64,000 nt of DNA from J027 sp965215855 (lineage in GTDB: Bacteria > Chloroflexota > Anaerolineae > Aggregatilineales > J027): NCBI GenBank assembly GCA_965215855.1, contig CBDCER010000001.1, positions 178,553 to 242,552 of the forward strand, read 5' to 3'. Both the position numbers and the translations under genes were made by a program. This document shows positions 55,243-63,092 of the stretch, in pieces. Position 1 is the stretch's first letter, and every line of letters starts with the position of its first letter. Below the pieces are notes generated by a model. That model had not been told where the DNA came from and made no database searches. It saw only the letters and a list, made by a program, of their open reading frames with translations.

Positions 55243-55635
55243 TTATTCGTCTGGATCGAGCACAGGACTCATTCCGGGACAGGGCCAGAGTGCCCTACCG
55301 GAGTGAGCTACCTGCTGCCCAAAGCTCATCACATTGCCGGTTGCCTCGTGCGCGGCACTGTGGCGGAAGTAGGTTTTGCCATTGGTGTCCTCACTGATCG
55401 CGGGGGCACCGGTCTCTAGTGGAACGAGTAGGTCTTCCAAATAGCCTGCTTTATCCAATGTGGCAGCGATAGTGTCTTCAGCGATGGCCTCAGCGTTAAA
55501 GGAGACTTCTACGGTGTGGAATGCGCTGGAAGCCGTTACGTCTTCCACACCCGGCAGCGCAAGAAGGATGCGCCGCACTTCTGCGACATGATGGTCGCCG
55601 TACATTGCCGAAACTTCTAAGAGTAATGTATTCAT
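55243..55635 (-). CDS. HMA-like protein at the head of the acs operon, without the CxxC metal site
   Basis: 130 residues. The first ~70 have the ferredoxin-like beta-alpha-beta pattern of heavy-metal-associated domains (VRRILLALPGVEDVTASSAFHT), but where a metal-binding MxCxxC is expected the sequence is AMYGDHHV. The C-terminal ~45 residues end in GRALWPCPGMSPV, with a single Cys. It is co-transcribed with cooS (15-base gap), so a role in nickel handling or complex assembly is plausible. The His pair could replace Cys as ligand. Start ATG 55635 has AAGGT upstream. Confidence 0.7.
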   Translation of the reverse strand: MNTLLLEVSAMYGDHHVAEVRRILLALPGVEDVTASSAFHTVEVSFNAEAIAEDTIAATLDKAGYLEDLLVPLETGAPAISEDTNGKTYFRHSAAHEATGNVMSFGQQVAHSGRALWPCPGMSPVLDPDE

Positions 55636-55667
55636 TTCTTACCTTCTTGACCCGATTTGCCCGAAAC

Positions 55668-55690
55668 AAAAAGGCCGCATTTCTGCGGCC
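55668..55690 (-). terminator. Intrinsic terminator in the acs operon leader
   Basis: On the minus strand GGCCGCA-GAAA-TGCGGCC is followed by TTTTT: a 7-pair GC-rich stem with a GNRA loop and a U-run. It lies 33 bases before the ATG of the first acs-operon gene. The gap is too short for a separate promoter and a leader, so transcription probably passes it, making it a candidate attenuator. The alternative is the end of a tiny upstream gene. Confidence 0.8.
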
Positions 55691-56451
55691 AGGTTCATGA
55701 TGTTCGGCGATGTTGTTGGTCGCTTCGCGGTGGAACATTTTCCATGCGACGCATTTCTTGCATATCAATACGTTCGCATAGGTCGATGCTCCACTAGTAG
55801 TGGCAATAGTCACATAAGAAGTCTGCATTTGTCATGTTTGTCTCTATTTGGGCTTGGAAATCACATTCAGAGCGAGGCTAGAGCATGACTGTGCAAGTCT
55901 CATTCCAAGGCTGAATGTGACAACCTGCACAGATCAGAGTGCGCTGGTCGGTCAAATCAGGTAGAAAGCATCCAGATTACCCCGATCAGCGGCGAAACTA
56001 TTCTAAGAACGAACGCTCTCGGCGGGGAAAAGCCACTATTTGGAGACAGCCTATCGGGTTTTCAGACTTACAAACTGTAGTCTTAAACATTCTCAACTGT
56101 GAACACCTCCCAAAAGTAATATTGGATAATATTGTTCACTGACTATTCTGCTAGCATATGATTGAAATGAATGGTCAATTGCGCGCACCGGCACACAAAC
56201 GATGCCACATGTCAAGATCATGGAGACGAGAGGTATCTACCTGACCGCTACATCTCTCATCGCTGCTACTGACTGTGCCTCTGTGAAGGCCAGTACTCAC
56301 CTGATGACCCCGTCACCAGATGACGGGGCTAGATCATGAGGTGAAGGGACTAGATCACCAGATGACCCACTTGAGGCATTTTTCTCCCTCAACGCCCATG
56401 TTTTGGACCATTAGACATCGCAGAGACAGTCATCACTGAAAGGTTGATCTG
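55691..56451. other. Intergenic control region between the acs operon and coxG
   Basis: No convincing gene. It contains a 13-base dyad CCACTA-G-TAGTGG (55791-55803). A perfect 10-base inverted repeat TCACATTCAG / CTGAATGTGA lies at 55861-55870 and 55911-55920. A 7-base repeat GTGAACA / TGTTCAC (56099-56105, 56133-56139) flanks two TAATATT boxes. A hairpin CCCCGTCA / TGACGGGG (56308-56328) sits among short repeats of CACCAGATGAC and CTAGATCA (56298-56366). Several of these could be operators or leader RNA for the two divergent transcripts. Confidence 0.5.
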
Positions 56452-56931
56452 GTGAAATTCAATGGTACGGCGACCATCAATACCCCTCGTGAGCGAGTGT
56501 GGGCCTTCCTCACCGATGCTACTGCGGTCAGTGCCTGTGTCCCCGGTCTGGAAGACTTAGACATCATCATGCCGCAAGAACACTTCAAGGCGACAGCGAT
56601 GGTCGGCTTTGGCTCAATGCAACTCAAGTTCACGACAGACGTTCATTGGTTGCAGTTGAAAGCACCAGAATCCGCAACAATGACCGTTCACGCCGAAGGT
56701 TCGGGCAGCACTGTCGATCTGACGGCCCAGATGAAGCTAACCAAGACTGAGGAAGAGGCAACTGTCCTTGATTGGGAAGCCGATGTCACCATCGTTGGGC
56801 AGTTCGCCAATTTCCCCGCGCCAATGATGCAAAACATGATGCACTCCCTGACTGGCATGTTCTTCCGCTGTGTGCAGCAGAACATCGAGCAGCAAGAGAT
56901 GGATGGACCTACACGCCAAACAGATGCGTGA
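56452..56931 (+). CDS. coxG: CoxG-family SRPBCC protein
   Basis: 159 residues starting at GTG 56452 (AAAGG upstream). The SRPBCC/CoxG fold shows in MKFNGTATINTPRERVWAFL, a Pro-Gly-Leu at VPGLEDLDI, and the later GFGSMQLKF and GQFANFPAPMM. CoxG proteins accompany molybdenum CO dehydrogenase-type hydroxylases and help attach them to the membrane or the quinone pool. The molybdenum-hydroxylase genes are 1.7 kb further on the same strand. The last 23 bases overlap the convergent thiolase gene. Confidence 0.85.
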   Translation: MKFNGTATINTPRERVWAFLTDATAVSACVPGLEDLDIIMPQEHFKATAMVGFGSMQLKFTTDVHWLQLKAPESATMTVHAEGSGSTVDLTAQMKLTKTEEEATVLDWEADVTIVGQFANFPAPMMQNMMHSLTGMFFRCVQQNIEQQEMDGPTRQTDA

Positions 56932-58051
56932 TGACCGTCGTCGCGGCCCCACCGACACTCTGCATTAGAGCAATTTCTGCATCGGCGACCTGATTCTTCT
57001 CTGCACGACCGGTCAGTTGCAACACAATCTCGCACGCCTGATACAGTGCCGTTGCCCCGATAGGATGTCCGCGTGCCTTCAAGCCTCCCATCGTCGAGAC
57101 CGGAATCCGTCCACCGAGGCCGACTTCCTTTTTGTTCGCCATCTCCCAACCATGCCCCGGCTCGGCGAAACCGACCGCTTCCAACAGCAAGCAGGCCATG
57201 ATCGAGAACGCATCATGTGCCTCGAAGAGATCAATCGACTCGCGGTGAATGTTCGCCCGCCGGAACGCCTTCTGCGCGGAGAGATACGCTGCATTCAACC
57301 ACAACGGGTCTTCTCGGTCTGCGATCCGAAAACGATCCGTCGCTGCACTTGAAGCAAGTATCCGCACCGGGTGCGGCGAGAATGCTCGCGCTTCATCAGT
57401 AGGAACCAGCACCACCGCCGCCGCCCCATCGCAGATCGGTGCACAATCCAGTAATCGAATCGGCGGACTGATGATTCGTGAGGTCTTCACAGCACGCGGC
57501 AGAATTGGCTTCTTGAAGAGTGCATGTTCCACGGTCTTGGAATTTCGGTGCGCATTCACTGAGAATCCAGCGAGTACGCCCTCAGGAACCTCGTATCGCT
57601 CCATGTACATCCGCATCAGGTCTGCGTTGCGGCTGATCAGTGTCGCACCGTCCGGCACTTCCTTCTCCGCATCAAGGGCTTTGCTGAGAGCGTATGTCGG
57701 TGAGCCTTCGCTCATCTTCTCCACTCCGGCAGCGACAGCCACATCCGCTTCACCACTGGCGACGGCAAAATATGCCATCCGCAGCGACGCCGCTCCGGTT
57801 GCGGTGGCGGCACTCACTTGCAGAGCCTCCACATCACGCAACCCCGCTTGGTCAGCGATCAGTGGCGCAATATGCTTCTGGCTCTGTAGCTCATCCGCCA
57901 GCATATTGCCGACGAACAGCGCATCAATGGAGTCGGCGGCGGCATCTTCAACCGCCTTCTGAACGGCTTGCGCACCGAGTTCTCTCAACGAGAGCAACGT
58001 TGCCTTCTCAACTGGCAGCATCCCAATCCCGACGATACTCACATCTCGCAT
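56909..58051 (-). CDS. Thiolase-family protein of the SCP-x type, lacking the nucleophilic Cys
   Basis: 380 residues, complete thiolase fold: IVGIGMLPVEK, EAHDAFSIMAC and the catalytic His loop GGLKARGHPIGAT are all present. At the position of the nucleophile (normally xxCASG) the sequence is VSAATATG, with Thr83. A second Cys in the C-terminal loop is also absent (SVGGAATTVI). So condensation or thiolysis by the usual covalent route is not expected. It may act as a scaffold, a lipid- or CoA-binding protein, or a decarboxylase. No partner DUF35 gene is adjacent. Confidence 0.82.
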   Translation of the reverse strand: MRDVSIVGIGMLPVEKATLLSLRELGAQAVQKAVEDAAADSIDALFVGNMLADELQSQKHIAPLIADQAGLRDVEALQVSAATATGAASLRMAYFAVASGEADVAVAAGVEKMSEGSPTYALSKALDAEKEVPDGATLISRNADLMRMYMERYEVPEGVLAGFSVNAHRNSKTVEHALFKKPILPRAVKTSRIISPPIRLLDCAPICDGAAAVVLVPTDEARAFSPHPVRILASSAATDRFRIADREDPLWLNAAYLSAQKAFRRANIHRESIDLFEAHDAFSIMACLLLEAVGFAEPGHGWEMANKKEVGLGGRIPVSTMGGLKARGHPIGATALYQACEIVLQLTGRAEKNQVADAEIALMQSVGGAATTVITHLFGV

Positions 58052-58127
58052 GATTCACTCCGCTATCTGACATGCTCTGCAATGATCATAACCTCGATCT
58101 TGAATCTGTGTTTATAGGAATACAGGA

Positions 58128-58215
58128 GTCGGACTGGGAGGTCTCACGGTTGCAGGTCGGACGGGGAGGCGTCACATCGGACTGGAAGGCGTCACGTCGG
58201 ACCATTAGCCGTGCA
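58128..58215. repeat. Tandem-like ~20-base repeats
   Basis: Copies beginning GTCGGAC at 58128, 58156, ATCGGAC at 58176 and GTCGGAC at 58196. The middle copies (58156-58175, 58176-58195) share GGAC-GG-AGGCGTCAC and have an exact 20-base period; the outer copies are diverged. They lie upstream of the thiolase start and could be a set of operator sites. Confidence 0.6.
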
Positions 58216-58264
58216 GGGTTTTTCGCTGAATTCGAACCGGGAAGGGTCGCGGGGGAGAGTCGCC

Positions 58265-58279
58265 AATCGCAAAGCGATT
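58265..58279. repeat. AATCGCAAAGCGATT hairpin repeat, copy 1
   Basis: A perfect 6-base inverted repeat with an AAA loop. The identical 15-mer recurs at 58442-58456, and a related element (GCAATT...AATTGC) lies at 58462-58480. A small interspersed or REP-like element is possible. Confidence 0.6.
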
Positions 58280-58348
58280 TGTTGCCAGTCACGAGTTTGG
58301 GATGCATGTGGTGTCCTCGGTGGGGACGATATTGAAGGAGCAAGCGCG

Positions 58349-58368
58349 GGTGCGCCACCCGGCGCACC
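58349..58368. repeat. Perfect 8-base hairpin
   Basis: GGTGCGCC (58349-58356), loop ACCC, GGCGCACC (58361-58368). No U-run follows. It lies between the thiolase and molybdenum-hydroxylase genes, and function is unknown. Confidence 0.6.
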
Positions 58369-58394
58369 ATGATTGTAGCATAGGGGAAGGCGGA

Positions 58395-58412
58395 TAATAT
58401 TACGCAATATTA
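58395..58412. promoter_or_regulatory. TAATATT dyad, candidate operator
   Basis: TAATATT-ACGC-AATATTA is a perfect 7-base inverted repeat, flanked by GG and CC. It lies about 270 bases before the first molybdenum-hydroxylase gene. The same TAATATT half-site occurs twice near 56,117-56,132 upstream of coxG, so one regulator might bind both. Confidence 0.45.
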
Positions 58413-58441
58413 CCGCTGTGCGGAGTCGTCAGTCCTCGTGT

Positions 58442-58456
58442 AATCGCAAAGCGATT
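58442..58456. repeat. AATCGCAAAGCGATT hairpin repeat, copy 2
   Basis: Identical to the element at 58265-58279; see there. The surrounding 58,052-58,680 stretch holds no recognisable gene. Confidence 0.6.
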
Positions 58457-58680
58457 ACTAGGCAATTACAAAGCAATTGCACGTTCTCAGTTTTCAGGTT
58501 GGGTGGGTGATGTGACCGGAGAGCGACTGGTGTGGCACGGTGGCCCAGTTTATTTGATCTCTGATCGGCAAAGCGCGTACTCCACCACTCTTTTTCGCGC
58601 TACCCTGCTGACGATTTTTCCGCAGGCCGATTCTCCTGTAAAGTAGATGGACCAGATCTCGCTCCCAAGAGTAATCGTCT

Positions 58681-59565
58681 ATGAAGCCACCTCCATTTGA
58701 GTATTTCGCACCCGATTCATTGGACGAAGCCCTCGCCTTGCTGGATGAGCATGGCATGGATGCCAAGATTCTCGCGGGCGGGCAGAGCCTCATCCCGGCG
58801 ATGAACTTTCGTCTCGCTTCGCCGAGCATCCTTATCGACCTCAACGGTGTCAGTGGGCTGGATGGTATTGAAGCCACCGACGATGGTGGCCTGCGCATCA
58901 AAGCCATGACGCGTCAGAGCAACGTGGAGCGTGATCCACTGGTTGCCACACATGCACCATTGCTGCATGAAACGATGCCACACATCGCCCATCCGCAGAT
59001 TCGCAACCGGGGCACGATTGGCGGCAGCATTGTCCACGCGGACCCTGCCGCCGAGCTTCCCGCGATTGCACTGGCCCTTGATGCGACATTTGTCGCCAAA
59101 AGTGTGGACGAAGAACGCACAATCAAAGCCGATGAGTTCTTCTATGGATTGTTTGCGGTAGACCTTATGCCGGGCGAGATGATCACCGAGATTATCCTGC
59201 CGCCAACCCCACCACGCACGGGCTATGCTTTCACCGAGATCGCCCGCCGTCACGGGGACTATGCCATGATGGGTGTTGCCGTCAGCCTTGAATTATCCGA
59301 GGATGGGACCTGCGGTGATGCGCGGATCGTTTACCTGAGCGTTGGTGATAAACCCACCGATGCCCCAGAAGCGGCTGCGATGCTTGCCGGAGAAAAGCCG
59401 AGTGAAGCACTATTCGCGGAGGCGGCCCACACAGCCTCTCAGGATGAGATGGACCCCTTCGGCGACATCCATGCCTCGGAGGATTACAAGCGGCATCTGG
59501 CGAACGTCCTGACCCAGCGCGCGCTCATCACAGCCCACGAACGCGCCGCCGCGCTTGTCAACTAG
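58681..59565 (+). CDS. Molybdenum hydroxylase FAD-binding subunit (CoxM type)
   Basis: 294 residues. FAD motifs AGGQSLIPAMNFRL (about 32-45) and RNRGTIGGSIVHADPAAE (about 108-126), with the usual CO_deh_flav C-terminal domain. It passes electrons from the 2Fe-2S subunit to a membrane or soluble acceptor. First gene of a six-gene + strand operon. Its substrate depends on the Mo subunit, which is mostly beyond the window. Confidence 0.92.
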   Translation: MKPPPFEYFAPDSLDEALALLDEHGMDAKILAGGQSLIPAMNFRLASPSILIDLNGVSGLDGIEATDDGGLRIKAMTRQSNVERDPLVATHAPLLHETMPHIAHPQIRNRGTIGGSIVHADPAAELPAIALALDATFVAKSVDEERTIKADEFFYGLFAVDLMPGEMITEIILPPTPPRTGYAFTEIARRHGDYAMMGVAVSLELSEDGTCGDARIVYLSVGDKPTDAPEAAAMLAGEKPSEALFAEAAHTASQDEMDPFGDIHASEDYKRHLANVLTQRALITAHERAAALVN

Positions 59566-59638
59566 ATACGATATTTACTGATCCCTGATTATTGCTGATC
59601 GCGATCCGCCACGGATTCTCGAACTGGATGGAGCTTAT

Positions 59639-60127
59639 ATGACCGTAAGTCATTTACAGATTAGTGTCACAGTGAATGGCACGCTCTACGAAAAAGAGGT
59701 CGAGCCGCGCCTGCTCTTAAGCGACTTCCTGCGCCATACATTGGACTTAACCGGCACGCACGTCGGTTGTGAACACGGCGTCTGCGGAGCCTGTACGGTA
59801 CTTTTGGATGGCGATGCCGTGCGTTCCTGCCTGATGCTGGCGGTCCAGGCTAACGGTCGCGAAGTTATGACCGTCGAAGGGCTGGCAGAGGGCGAGGAAG
59901 ACCTGCACGTCATTCAGCAAGGCTTTTGGGAAGCACACGGTCTGCAATGTGGCTTTTGCACGCCCGGCTTCCTGATGACGCTCGTCCCCTTCCTTGAAGA
60001 GAATCCCAACCCGACCGAGGACGAAATCCGCCACGCGATCTCTGGCAATCTGTGCCGTTGCACGGGGTATCAGAATATCATCAAGGCCGTTCAGATCGCA
60101 GCGGAGAAGGCAGGGCAAGCCACATGA
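59639..60127 (+). CDS. Molybdenum hydroxylase 2Fe-2S subunit (CoxS type)
   Basis: 162 residues. The N-terminal plant-type 2Fe-2S cluster is CEHGVCGACTVLLDG and the helical second cluster is CGFCTPGF...CRCTGYQNI. All eight Cys are present. GGAG precedes ATG 59639 by 7 bases. Its TGA overlaps the ATG of fdrA (ATGA at 60124-60127), so the two are translationally coupled. Confidence 0.94.
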   Translation: MTVSHLQISVTVNGTLYEKEVEPRLLLSDFLRHTLDLTGTHVGCEHGVCGACTVLLDGDAVRSCLMLAVQANGREVMTVEGLAEGEEDLHVIQQGFWEAHGLQCGFCTPGFLMTLVPFLEENPNPTEDEIRHAISGNLCRCTGYQNIIKAVQIAAEKAGQAT

Positions 60128-61803
60128 ATTTGAAGTATGAAGTCCGGCCCGGCGCATATTATGACTCCGTCGTCCTGATGCAGCTTCAAAAAGCATTGGT
60201 CGCCTTACCGGGTGTGGACGATGCGGGCGCAGTCATGGCGACTGAAGCCAACCGCGATTTGATGGCCCAGAGTGGCCTGCTCCCGGAAACCGACGAACCC
60301 TTCCGCCCCGATGACCTGCTGATCGCGGTCCGCGCCGATACCGAGGCGCAAGCGCAAGACGCAATTAACCAGATCGACGAACTATTGAAGCGTCGTCGTT
60401 CCACAGAAGTCGATGAGGAATACCGACCCAAGTCGCTGGATGCTGCAGCAGACATGCTCCCTGATTCCCGTTGGGTGCTGATCTCCGTGCCGGGGCAATA
60501 CGCGGCGCGCGTCGCTGAACAATCGCTGAATCTTGGCAAACATGTCTTTCTCTACAGCGATAATGTCTCAATGGAAGACGAGATTCGACTCAAGGAAGAC
60601 GCCTACGAAAAAGGTCTGCTGGTAATGGGGCCGGACTGCGGCACGGCGATTGTCAACGGCATTGGACTGGGATTCGCGAACCGGGTGCGGCAGGGCAACA
60701 TCGGGCTGGTCGGCGCATCAGGGACCGGCTTGCAGGCCATCACTGCTCGTATTCATATGCTGGGCGGCGGCGTTTCGCACGCTATCGGCACGGGCGGGCG
60801 CGACCTGAAAGATGAGGTCGGCGGAATTACGGCGATTCAGGCACTTGGTTTGTTGCGAGATGATCCAGATACAAAAGTGATTGTTGTCGTTTCTAAGCCG
60901 CCCTCTGCCGCTGTCGCTGCCGAAGTGATCGATGCCGCGCGGCACAGCAATAAACCAGTGGTGATCAACTTCATTGGCTATGCTCCGCCAGGGCCGCGTA
61001 TCGGCAAGATTCATTTCGCGGGCAGTCTTGGCGAAGCGGCTAATCTCGCCGTTTGGCTCGCAAAGAAGGACGGTAAAGTGTCTGAAGCACCCAAGCCCGC
61101 CACGCGCGGACGCTATGTGCGCGGCATTTACTCCGGTGGCACGCTCGCACTGGAAGCAACTCGTGCCTTGAGTGCAATCACCGCCCCGGTCTATGCGAAT
61201 TTCAGCGTCCCCGGCGCAGAACCGCTGGAGAGTGCCCTCTTCAGCAAGGCCCACACCATTGTGGACTTCGGCGAAGATGAGTTCACGCAGGGGCGGCTGC
61301 ACCCCATGATGGACAACACCCTGCGCGTTCAGCGCATTGAGCGCGAAGCCGCCGACCCCGAAGTCGCCGTGCTGCTCATTGATGTGGTTCTGGGCGAGGG
61401 CGCACACTCCGACCCCGCATCGGAACTCGCGCCTGCAATTAGCGACGCCATCAAATTCCAAAAAGTCGCGGTAGTTGTTGTGTTGGTCGGGACAGACGAA
61501 GATCCGCAGGATATTAAGGCGCAGCACAAAGCATTGAAGGACGCCGGAGCAATCGTCTTCAACGATACAATGCCCGCCATTGAGTATGTGGCTGCACTGC
61601 TACCAGCCGAAGTTGCCAACGATTCAACACCCGTTTCTCCCGCTGACTTGAACACCCCCCTCGCCGCCATTAATGTCGGGCTGGAGTCGTTCTACGACAG
61701 CTTGATCGATCAGGAGGCGGAAGCCGTTCATGTCGAATGGCGTCCACCTGCGGGGGGCGATGAAAAGCTGATGTCAATTCTGGATCGTATGAGAAAGGGA
61801 TAG
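60124..61803 (+). CDS. fdrA: FdrA-like (AllF-type) acyl-CoA-synthetase-fold protein
   Basis: 559 residues from ATG 60124, close to the 555 of E. coli FdrA; an upstream in-frame ATG at 60052 lies inside the 2Fe-2S gene. The succinyl-CoA-synthetase alpha-like part shows GPDCGTAIVNGIGLGFANRV, GLVGASGTGLQ and GIYSGGTLALE. In E. coli, FdrA with YlbE and YlbF forms an oxamate carbamoyltransferase that yields carbamoyl phosphate in allantoin catabolism. Here fdrA is followed by the DUF1116 partner, but no YlbF (DUF2877) or carbamate kinase is visible before the window ends. Confidence 0.88.
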   Translation: MNLKYEVRPGAYYDSVVLMQLQKALVALPGVDDAGAVMATEANRDLMAQSGLLPETDEPFRPDDLLIAVRADTEAQAQDAINQIDELLKRRRSTEVDEEYRPKSLDAAADMLPDSRWVLISVPGQYAARVAEQSLNLGKHVFLYSDNVSMEDEIRLKEDAYEKGLLVMGPDCGTAIVNGIGLGFANRVRQGNIGLVGASGTGLQAITARIHMLGGGVSHAIGTGGRDLKDEVGGITAIQALGLLRDDPDTKVIVVVSKPPSAAVAAEVIDAARHSNKPVVINFIGYAPPGPRIGKIHFAGSLGEAANLAVWLAKKDGKVSEAPKPATRGRYVRGIYSGGTLALEATRALSAITAPVYANFSVPGAEPLESALFSKAHTIVDFGEDEFTQGRLHPMMDNTLRVQRIEREAADPEVAVLLIDVVLGEGAHSDPASELAPAISDAIKFQKVAVVVVLVGTDEDPQDIKAQHKALKDAGAIVFNDTMPAIEYVAALLPAEVANDSTPVSPADLNTPLAAINVGLESFYDSLIDQEAEAVHVEWRPPAGGDEKLMSILDRMRKG

Positions 61804-61806
61804 CCC

Positions 61807-63060
61807 GTGTCTGTGGATATTGAGCAAGCCAACGCCACTGCCGTTGAGCGTATGATGTCGGCCCGACCCATTTTACGGGAGGTCGCCATTGCCCGCGACG
61901 TGATCCCCGACATGCGGGACAATTTGCTGCTGCACGCCGGGCCGCCCATTGAATGGGAGCGCATGTCCGGTCCTCTACGCGGATCGGTCATCGGTGCGCT
62001 GATTCTCGAAGGGTTAGCAAAGGACGAAGCCGCTGCTGTTGGCATGGTTGAGGCAGGCGAGGTTGATTTCGCGCCCTGTCATCATCACAGCACTGTCGGC
62101 CCGATGGCGGGGGTCACCTCTGCGTCAATGGCAGTTTACATCATTGAGAACGTCACGCACGGCAACAAGGCATATTCCAATCTGAATGAGGGGTACGGTA
62201 AGGTTCTGCGCTACGGTGCGTATGCCGACGAGGTGATCGAGAAACTTCGCTGGATGAATGGCACAATGGCAGAGATGCTGGTCGAGGCTCTCGCTGCTAG
62301 CGAGGACGGCATCGACATCCGCGCTCTGCTCGCCGAATCGCTGCACATGGGCGATGAGGGACACAATCGAAATAAGGCGGGGTCGCTGGTGTTTATGAAG
62401 CATCTAACACCTTTGATCAGCAAGACGGCGAAGGACAATGAGGAAGCGTCCAAAGTGCTGGCTTTTCTCGGAGACAACGCCTTGAGTGTGCTCAATCCGG
62501 TGATGGCGGCCTGCAAAGCGATGTGTGATGCGGGTCACGGCGTTGAGGGCAGTACCATCGTCAGTGTGATGGCCCGCAACGGCACCGACTTCGGCATTCG
62601 CGTCAGTGGCTTGGGCGACCGTTGGTTTACCGCCCCTGCCGAGATTCCCGATGGCCTGTACTTCCCCGGTTTCACCAGCGAGGACGCCAACGCTGATATC
62701 GGCGACAGTACCATCACTGAGACAGCCGGAATCGGTGCGTTTGCGATGGCAGCCGCCCCCGCCATTGTGACCTTCATCAGCGGTAAACCGCGCGATGCGA
62801 TTAATGCCACAATGGAGATGTACGAGATCACTGAGGCGGAGCATTCCGCGTTTACCATCCCCTCGCTGGATTTCCGGGGAACACCGACGGGCATCGACCT
62901 GCGCAAAGTCGTCGAACTCGGTATCACGCCGCGCGTCAATACCGGCATTGCCCACAAAGAACCGGGCGTCGGGCAGGTTGGCGCAGGATTGGTCCGCCCG
63001 CCGATGGCAATCTTTGAAGAAGCACTGGTCACTTTCGCCGATCAACACGGCTTCAGTTAA
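61807..63060 (+). CDS. DUF1116 protein (YlbE/AllG-type)
   Basis: 417 residues from GTG 61807, almost the length of E. coli YlbE. It starts 3 bases after the fdrA stop. Family features include HHHSTVGPMAGVTSASMAVY and GDEGHNRNKAGS, and MARNGTDFGIRVSG near the middle. It should form a complex with FdrA for carbamoyl transfer or phosphorolysis. It is annotated elsewhere only as DUF1116; the function is by homology to the AllFGH complex. Confidence 0.88.
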   Translation: MSVDIEQANATAVERMMSARPILREVAIARDVIPDMRDNLLLHAGPPIEWERMSGPLRGSVIGALILEGLAKDEAAAVGMVEAGEVDFAPCHHHSTVGPMAGVTSASMAVYIIENVTHGNKAYSNLNEGYGKVLRYGAYADEVIEKLRWMNGTMAEMLVEALAASEDGIDIRALLAESLHMGDEGHNRNKAGSLVFMKHLTPLISKTAKDNEEASKVLAFLGDNALSVLNPVMAACKAMCDAGHGVEGSTIVSVMARNGTDFGIRVSGLGDRWFTAPAEIPDGLYFPGFTSEDANADIGDSTITETAGIGAFAMAAAPAIVTFISGKPRDAINATMEMYEITEAEHSAFTIPSLDFRGTPTGIDLRKVVELGITPRVNTGIAHKEPGVGQVGAGLVRPPMAIFEEALVTFADQHGFS

Positions 63061-63092
63061 CCCATACACTCATCCACGGAAGGATTCGCACG

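Noticed and set aside
55697..55888. Small open frames around 55.7-55.9 kb, including a short Cys-rich minus-strand frame ended by TAG
   Set aside because: Too short, no clear ribosome-binding site; considered only as a possible leader peptide of the acs operon.
55780..55935. A cobalamin riboswitch before the acs operon
   Set aside because: Only a GCCACTA resembles the B12-box GCCACTG; the other conserved elements are missing.
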